From Dugong dugon (taxonomy: Eukaryota > Chordata > Mammalia > Sirenia > Dugongidae): DNA of 64,000 bases. The stretch lies in NCBI GenBank assembly GCA_030035585.1, contig CM057464.1:78538919-78602918 (forward strand), given 5' to 3'. How positions within the stretch are numbered: position 1 is the stretch's first letter; the number at the start of each line of letters is the position of its first letter. Shown in pieces: positions 57,965 to 64,000 of the stretch. Both the position numbers and the translations under genes were made by a program. A model generated the notes under the pieces. The model made no database searches. It saw only the letters and a program-made list of their open reading frames with translations, and was not told the DNA's origin.

Positions 57965-58120
57965 AAGTTCTCTCCATCCTTCAATGCTAAATTCAATCCT
58001 ACTGTCATAAATTTTTCCTGACCATTTCCCTTGAAAGTTCTTATTTACTCTTTGAACTCTTACTTGGACTTTTCAAATATACATTTAATCTTTAAATTAC
58101 CGCCTAGTTCTGTTATTGAA
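57965..58120 (+). mobile_element. Possible LINE2 remnant
   Basis: ctctccatccttcaatgcta, ttcctgaccatttcccttga and tttgaactcttacttggact resemble L2 3' sequence. Confidence 0.45.
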
Positions 58121-58164
58121 CAATTCACGTGTTATGTCTTGTTTCTCTGGATACAGTTTACTGC

Positions 58165-58312
58165 GTATAAAACCAAAACCAAACCTGTTGCCATCGAGTC
58201 GATTCTGACTCATAGTGACCCTATATGACAGAGCAGAACTGACCCAGAGGATTTCCAAGGAGTGGCTGGTGGATTCAAAGTTGAAGGCTTTAACCACTGC
58301 ACCACCAGGGCT
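58165..58312 (-). mobile_element. AfroSINE, short form
   Basis: aaaaccaaaaccaaacctgt (tail complement), gttgccatcgagtcgattct, to actgcaccaccagggct. Good similarity to the family. Confidence 0.94.
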
Positions 58313-58394
58313 AGGAACACTTAATTTTTGCTTACTGTGTCTATTCACTGTGTTTAGTGTTCAGTTTAATGAAAGGACATTAGCTTGACTCCTA

Positions 58395-58580
58395 ACTTGT
58401 CAGTTTTGTGTTTGATTTTGGACCAGTTACTTAATCAATATGTCTGTTCCATTACCTATGATATGGAAATAGTCATACTTATCTTGCAGGGTAGTGATAA
58501 AGACGATTAAGTGAAATAAATGTCTGCAAAGTGCCTGGCACAAAATAGGCACACAAAAATGGTAGCTTTTACTATTAGGA
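58395..58580 (+). mobile_element. MIR SINE remnant
   Basis: ttttggaccagttacttaat, agtgataaagacgattaagt and aaagtgcctggcacaaaata, in MIR order. Confidence 0.85.
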
Positions 58581-58873
58581 TTGTGGATGTTCCATTAACA
58601 GCTTTCATTGTGATGTTTTTGACTTAGATCAAAGTAGTGACTACAATATTCTGAATTTTAGAGTAGGTAAAAAGGGAGATATTTTTGGATAGGCAAGTCT
58701 ATTGGAGGAAATGTGTTAAATCAACCATAGAGGTCTGCTCTTTGAGTAAGATTCATGTTAGTCTAGGATTAATTTGACTACTCTAAAATAGCAGCATATA
58801 TTTATCATTGTTCAGATGCATGACGAGGCAGAAAAATATGTCTGATTTCAATAAAAGTGTTCAAAGTAGATTG
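58581..58873. other. Host spacer
   Basis: Nothing recognised. Confidence 0.4.
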
Positions 58874-58878
58874 TTTCT

Positions 58879-59403
58879 TGTCATGGATTGAATTGTGTCC
58901 CCCGTAAATATGTGTATCAATTTGGCTAGGCCATGATTTCCAATATTGTGTGATTGTCCACCATTTTGTCATCTGATTGTGATTTTCCTATGTGTTGTAA
59001 ATCCTATCTGTATGATATTAACGACGCAAGATTAGTGATAGTTATGTTAATGAGGCAGGACTCAATCTACAAGATTACATTGAGTTTTAAGCCAATCTCT
59101 TTTGAGATATAAAAGAGAGAAGCGAGCAGAGAGACATGAGGACTCATATCACCAAGAAAGCAGTGCTGGAAGCAGAGCGTGCCCTTTGGACCTGAGGTTC
59201 CTGCATGGAGAATCTCCTAGACCAAGGGAAGATTGATGACAAAGACCTTCTTCCAGAACCGACCAAGAGAGAAAGCCTTCCCTTAGAGCTGGCATTCTGA
59301 ATTTGTACTTCTAGCCTCCCAGACTATGAGAGAATAAATTTCTCTTTGTTAAAGCCACCTACTTGTGGTATTTTTGTTATAGCAGCACTAGGTAGCTAAG
59401 ACA
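58879..59403 (+). mobile_element. MaLR-like solo LTR, exact 5-bp TSD
   Basis: tgtcatggattgaattgtgt to gcagcactaggtagctaaga then ca, 525 bp. Flanked by TTTCT at 58874-58878 and 59404-59408. TATA-like gatataaaagagag near 59105 and AATAAA near 59334 are in the positions expected for an LTR promoter and polyadenylation signal. Confidence 0.96.
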
Positions 59404-59408
59404 TTTCT

Positions 59409-60333
59409 CAACAAATTTTGCATTTTTATTCTTTAGTTTTCTTTTTTATTTAAATTACACTTTATAATATTTCTATGAAATGGGTTTTTTTGATGATATA
59501 ATGTGATTTGTTATCTTCTGCCTCTAAGCCAGTCTAATCATTTAAAGTCATTTTGTATTTCTCTGATAACAGAGTTCACATTGCCCCTCTAAAACTTACC
59601 AAAGAAAGTGATTGTTCTGAAGCCTCTAATAGCAAGTCAATTTTTTATTTTTGTATATTATATTTTTGGGTTCAAAGAAGTTGCTTTGAAGATACAGGAG
59701 CTCAGAAAGAGCTTGCTGCATAGTTAAAAGTGTCTTTTCAAATGGTTTACTCTTATTGTAAATGGTATGTAGATTCAATGTGTCATGACTGCAGAGTATT
59801 TTATTTTATAATATGGATTAAAATAACTTTTTTTATATTTCAAAACAAAAATCTCATTGTAAAAAAATATATGAAAACATACATACATTTAAAAAGACCA
59901 AAATGTCATAGTCCTGCTATAAGGTCTCAATTTCAAGTTCTCATAAAACATAAATATTATAATAATTGTGACAGCTTTTCCTCCATAATTCATGAACTAA
60001 TTGAATGTAAATTAGTAAATCATGTCGATACTATCTTTTTTTTTTCTTGTAAAGTAGGACATATGATAGAGTTGTGGACCTTAATACAGAGGAGAGTTCT
60101 ATGAAAACTAAATTTTCAGTGATTCTTTGAGAGTAAAACAGCACTTTTTCAATTTGGATTTATGCTTTTCATGAAGATGTTGTCATATGCATCATGTAAA
60201 TATTTTCTATTACTTTCAAACTAAATCATTATATTGTTACTCCTAACATTATGGTGCCTTAATTTTTATTTACTTTTTCCTTCCAAGATCAGAACTGAAA
60301 GAAAATCAATAATCTGTATTAAAATTTCAATGG
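59409..60333. other. AT-rich host sequence, no gene supported
   Basis: About 920 bp. The 124-aa frame at 59730-60104 has AT-driven composition (many F, I, K, Y) and no recognisable domain, so I do not call it. Confidence 0.45.
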
Positions 60334-60338
60334 GTGGG

Positions 60339-60842
60339 TGTCATGGTTCGAATTATGTCCCCCAAAAAACGTGTGCATCAATTTGGCTGGGCCATGATTC
60401 CCAGAATTGTGTGGTTGGCCTCCATTTTGTGATTGTAATTCTATATTAAAGAGGCTTAGAGTGGGATTGTAACACCACCCTTACCCAGGTCACATCCCTG
60501 ATCCAGTGTAAAGGGAGTTTCCCTAGGGTGTGGCCTGTACCACCTTTTACCTTACAGGAGATAAAAGGAAAGGGAAGCAAGCAGAGAATTAGGGACCGCA
60601 TACCACCAAGAAAGAAGCACCGGGAGCAGAATGAGTCCTTTGGGCCTGAGGTTCCTGCGCGGAGAAGGTACTAGTCCGGGGGAGCATTGGTGAGAAGGCC
60701 GACAGAGAGAGAAAGACTTTCCCTGGAGCTGACGCCCTGAATTTGGACTTTGAGCTACTTTACTTTAAGGAAATAAACTTCTCTTTGTTAAAACCATCCA
60801 CTTGTGGTATTTCTGTTAGAGCAGCACTAGATGACTAAGACA
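60339..60842 (+). mobile_element. MaLR-like solo LTR, exact 5-bp TSD
   Basis: tgtcatggttcgaattatgt to gcagcactagatgactaaga then ca, 504 bp. Flanked by GTGGG at 60334-60338 and 60843-60847. Contains gagataaaagg (TATA region) and AATAAA near 60772. Its middle (gagtgggattgtaacaccac) differs from the other copies, marking a subtype. Confidence 0.96.
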
Positions 60843-60847
60843 GTGGG

Positions 60848-61106
60848 TTTAATAGTTAAAGAGAGAGCTAGGGAACTGTAAGATAGATATTTTTTAATGT
60901 ATATGGAAATACAAAGGACCAAGAATAATCAAGACAATGTTGACAAAGAAGAACTTACATTGCCAGATAGCAAGATTTATTATAAAAGTACAGTAATTAA
61001 AGCAAAATGTAATAGAAAAACAGGACAATGGAGTTGAATGGCATGTCCAGAGATAGGTGTACACATTCATGAATTTTCTCTCCAACTGAGTATAATTATG
61101 TGATCC
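60848..61106. other. Possible old LINE trace
   Basis: atagaaaaacaggacaatgg near 61010 may be a LINE relic; not firm. Confidence 0.3.
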
Positions 61107-61345
61107 TGCAAGAGGTTAAGAGGCAGAGACTGAAGCCAGAGTATCTGAATTTTAATCCCGGTTCTGCCATTTACTAGTTGTGTCAGCTTGGACAAGTTAT
61201 ATAAACTCTCTATGTTTCTGCTTCATCAGCTCTAAAATGAATAACTATAACATGACAAATTTCAGAGGGTTGTAAAGTGCACTGTTTACCATACTCATGT
61301 AAGTGTTCAATGTATGTTAGCTAGCATTATTATTAATCTTTCAAT
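61107..61345 (+). mobile_element. MIR SINE
   Basis: atcccggttctgccatttac, tagttgtgtcagcttggaca, agttatataaactctctatg and agagggttgtaaagtgcact, in MIR order. Confidence 0.88.
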
Positions 61346-63459
61346 GAATATTTTTAATGTATTGACACATATTTGATATACACATTCCATAGATAGGTAC
61401 CATAAGGTAAGACTGCACTATTGCTCCCCAAGATAAATGTTTCACCTATCAAAAGACTACTGCCCTAACAATGAAGAAACATGGCAGCTTTCTGCTGGAA
61501 AATTGCTGCCCACACAAACAGATCAGTCAATATGTTGAAAATGACATCTCATTCAATCCATATATTGACCATTCAGATCCTGCTGCTAGAAGCTGCTTCC
61601 GATTAAATATATACACCTGTGATTTTTCAGATTTATATCAAGTTTAGCTCTTCAGTGTTGATCCCTACATATCTTTTATGGTTTGGATCATACTGACGGA
61701 GTGCTTTTCCATCAGTTGATTGTTCTCCAAGAATGTCATCAATATTATTTTTTAATCAAATACTATTCATGCTACTTAAGGAGAAATGGTCTAAAGAGAA
61801 GGGAAAATGTTGTTCCATACCATCAAGTATTTTGTGTTATTGAAAAATAATTTATTGATTTTGTTGTTGTTGTTGTTCAGGAAAATGGTTGCATTTTCAA
61901 AGGCTGAGGAATAGAAAATCCTTCTTTTCTGCTGAATGTGCCAAGAGCCTCAAGAGAGACCATGGCTGTGTGCCAGACTATGGAGATAGAGACACGATAA
62001 CTCAGGAATAATTTTGTACCAACAGAAGTCTTTTACTCATGATAACTCCATCAGTTCTCTGCTGATTCCTGCATTTCTCAGTAGGTGTCTAAACACTTCT
62101 TCTTGTTGACCAATATAAATATCTGGAATACTGGGTGAATGATGCATTTGATTTCTTTTAAAAACAAAAACCCTTTAAATATACAAAATTATTAGAACTA
62201 AGTAAGTAAATACGTCATGCTCAGTACAAGCATCCAGACAGACACCACTTAAGAATTTGTGACCTTGGCAGTGACTACCCATGGGTAGTTACATTTGAGA
62301 ACCATGATAAACACCACATTTTTGCCTCATTAAGCAAGTAAAAAGCAGTTTAGTCAAAGTCACCTCCCATCTATTTCTACAATTCAGTTTTGAGGTAAGC
62401 AAGTATGAGACAAAAAGTTAGAAGGTTTGAGCTGTTTGCTTTTCTATGAATTTCAACCACATAGGGATTCAAAATGGATAATCCAGGCAAAATAATTGCA
62501 CTTTTTGTTTTCAATATTGCCATACCTGGTATCCTCAGCCCTCATTCCCTCCCCTAGACTCTGCTGATTTGTAATTATTTCCTCACTAAACATGTACAAA
62601 CATGCTTATTATCAGAAAACCTAATCGGACAATGAAATATTATTTGCAAAGAATTATGTGACTCTCTAGGCAGGCATTATGTTAAAGGCAGAATAGAATT
62701 GAACAGAGGAATATTTTATCAGAATAATTCTTTCAGTTTGGTTTGTTCACATAGTATATAAGTTCCTCATTTGACTAGATGGATATATCTAAATCATATG
62801 AAAGTGAACTCAATATCATAAAACCTTATATGCCGAACATCAACACTATAGGTTAAAAAGGGAAAGGGTTAAAAATTGCTAAACCCACAAGTGAGTTGTT
62901 TATTGTCATTAAATTGAATACTTTATTTGTGGGTCATACAGTCACCTTGTAAACTGGAGATGAGGCACTGGCCTAAAAACTAAGAGGTCCTGTGAATGTG
63001 TGTTATCTTTCTGAGCATAATAATGTTTAAACCAGTATCCACTGAACTGCAATCTGCTCCTAGCATTTTGATGATTCTTTTTTCTACAGGATAGGGGGCA
63101 TCCATTCACACTGTGCTTTTTAGTTGGTAGAGAGGGGAAGAGGTCGGTGACCCACCATGTTTTACTGTGCCTGGGTACATGGGTAAAGTAATGGAGCTGT
63201 CAGCACACATTACTAAGGGAACATAATATGTGTTTCTTCATTTTCAAGCCTTGTACAAGACATATAAATGCATGAACTCTCAAGAGAAACAGAAAAATCT
63301 CATAGTGATTTTATAAATCCAGTTGCTAAATAATAGAATGTCTGATCCCATTAGAGCACAATGTCTGTAAATATTTTTTAAATACTCATTTGTTTTTGTA
63401 AGATGAAGCACTGCAAGGAGATTAAACACACTGGTGATGAAATTTTGTACATATAAAAT
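61346..63459. other. Host sequence, no gene supported
   Basis: About 2.1 kb, no recognisable repeat apart from a (TTG)n run at 61861-61879. No ORF over 60 codons of interest on either strand. Confidence 0.5.
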
Positions 63460-63471
63460 ATATTGTTAGTT

Positions 63472-63632
63472 TCAAAAAACCTCACTACCATCAAGTTGAT
63501 TCTGACTCATAGCAACCCTATAGGACAGAGTAGAACTGTCCCCATAGGATTTTCAAGGAGTGGCTGGTGGATTCGAGCTGCTGAACTTTTTGTTAGCAGT
63601 CAATTTCTTAACCACTGCACCACCAGGGCTCC
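63472..63632 (-). mobile_element. AfroSINE, short form, exact 12-bp TSD
   Basis: aaaaaacctcactaccatca to actgcaccaccagggctcc. Flanked by ATATTGTTAGTT at 63460-63471 and 63633-63644. Confidence 0.96.
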
Positions 63633-63644
63633 ATATTGTTAGTT

Positions 63645-64000
63645 AATACATAATAAATACAAATAACACTATCAAAAATATTTACTATTTTTAATTAACA
63701 TATCTCTATGTCAGGACCTCTGTAAATTAGGGTGAATGATTCCATTTGCCCTGATTACTTCTATAGAGTTTCTTGATTAAAGTTAAGTCTTGCTTTCCAC
63801 TTCTATCGAATCTTAGATTGGCTAATTAAGCATCTTTTTTGAGTATATTTAGTTGTGGAGTATTTTCCCCTAATGTTTCTTATGGTAACTTGGGCAATCC
63901 AATTGAACTGAGGACTCTGTGGCTGGAAGCTCCTGGAATATGTACAGTGGTGTAATGTGCTGGTAAATACTTAACAACCATTAATCTCTATAGGAGGAGA
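63645..64000. other. Host sequence to window end
   Basis: About 360 bp, nothing recognised. Confidence 0.4.

Noticed and set aside
59730..60104. 124-aa frame
   Set aside because: Composition follows AT-rich base content (Phe, Ile, Lys, Tyr) and no motif is visible; probably chance.
61861..61879. (TTG)n run considered as the tail of a reverse RTE or SINE
   Set aside because: No RTE or SINE sequence follows; a simple repeat.
1..64000. Search for a new multi-gene system
   Set aside because: No cluster of intact genes exists in the window; all sizeable coding signals derive from LINE elements and are broken.

Overview
The window is mammalian nuclear DNA from an afrotherian, most likely an elephant (Loxodonta or Elephas type). 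The evidence is many copies of a tRNA-like SINE whose 5' end reads agccctggtgg...cagtggttaag and whose 3' end matches an RTE-type LINE (the AfroSINE/RTE pair of Afrotheria), together with young L1s, MaLR-like LTRs and old MIR, L2 and hAT remnants. Family names come from recognition by eye, not from a database search. I found no host protein-coding exon, no RNA gene, no CpG island and no CRISPR array. Every long open frame is LINE-derived, antisense to a LINE, or chance. The window reads as intergenic or deep intronic sequence.

Layout. 1-4160: a young L1 (+) cut by the window edge, with broken ORF2 and complete 3' UTR. 4.2-9.6 kb: AT-rich host DNA with AfroSINEs, a palindromic element, a small RTE, hAT remnants and a tRNA-Gly-headed SINE. 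9.7-11.4 kb: a 5'-truncated RTE inside a MIR, with a 10-bp target-site duplication (TSD). 12.4-15.6 kb: nested cluster of SINEs, a MaLR-like LTR carrying a SINE, and a reverse-strand RTE split by a 600-bp solo LTR. 15.7-17.0 kb: a large inverted repeat, then a 554-bp L1 3' end with a 14-bp TSD. 18.1-19.5 kb: RTE (-) with an internal deletion. 20.0-22.0 kb: two hAT fragments in opposite orientation, a 98-bp near-perfect hairpin, and a solo LTR. 25.06-30.41 kb: the second young L1 (-), apparently with a 0.4-kb 3' transduction. 30.4-43 kb: mostly decayed L1, one LTR, SINEs and an RTE fragment. 43-64 kb: host DNA with MIRs, SINEs, RTE pieces, three MaLR-like LTRs and two more copies of the palindromic element.

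Nothing here works together as a gene system. The elements do form a retrotransposition ecology: L1 and RTE supply reverse transcriptase, AfroSINEs share the RTE 3' end, and nested insertions with intact TSDs give a relative age order (MIR and old L1, then RTE, then LTRs and SINEs). The most interesting points are that two nearly identical L1s 21 kb apart share the same disabling changes in their RT domain, that one carries a probable 3' transduction, and that three copies of a palindromic MITE-like element are present.
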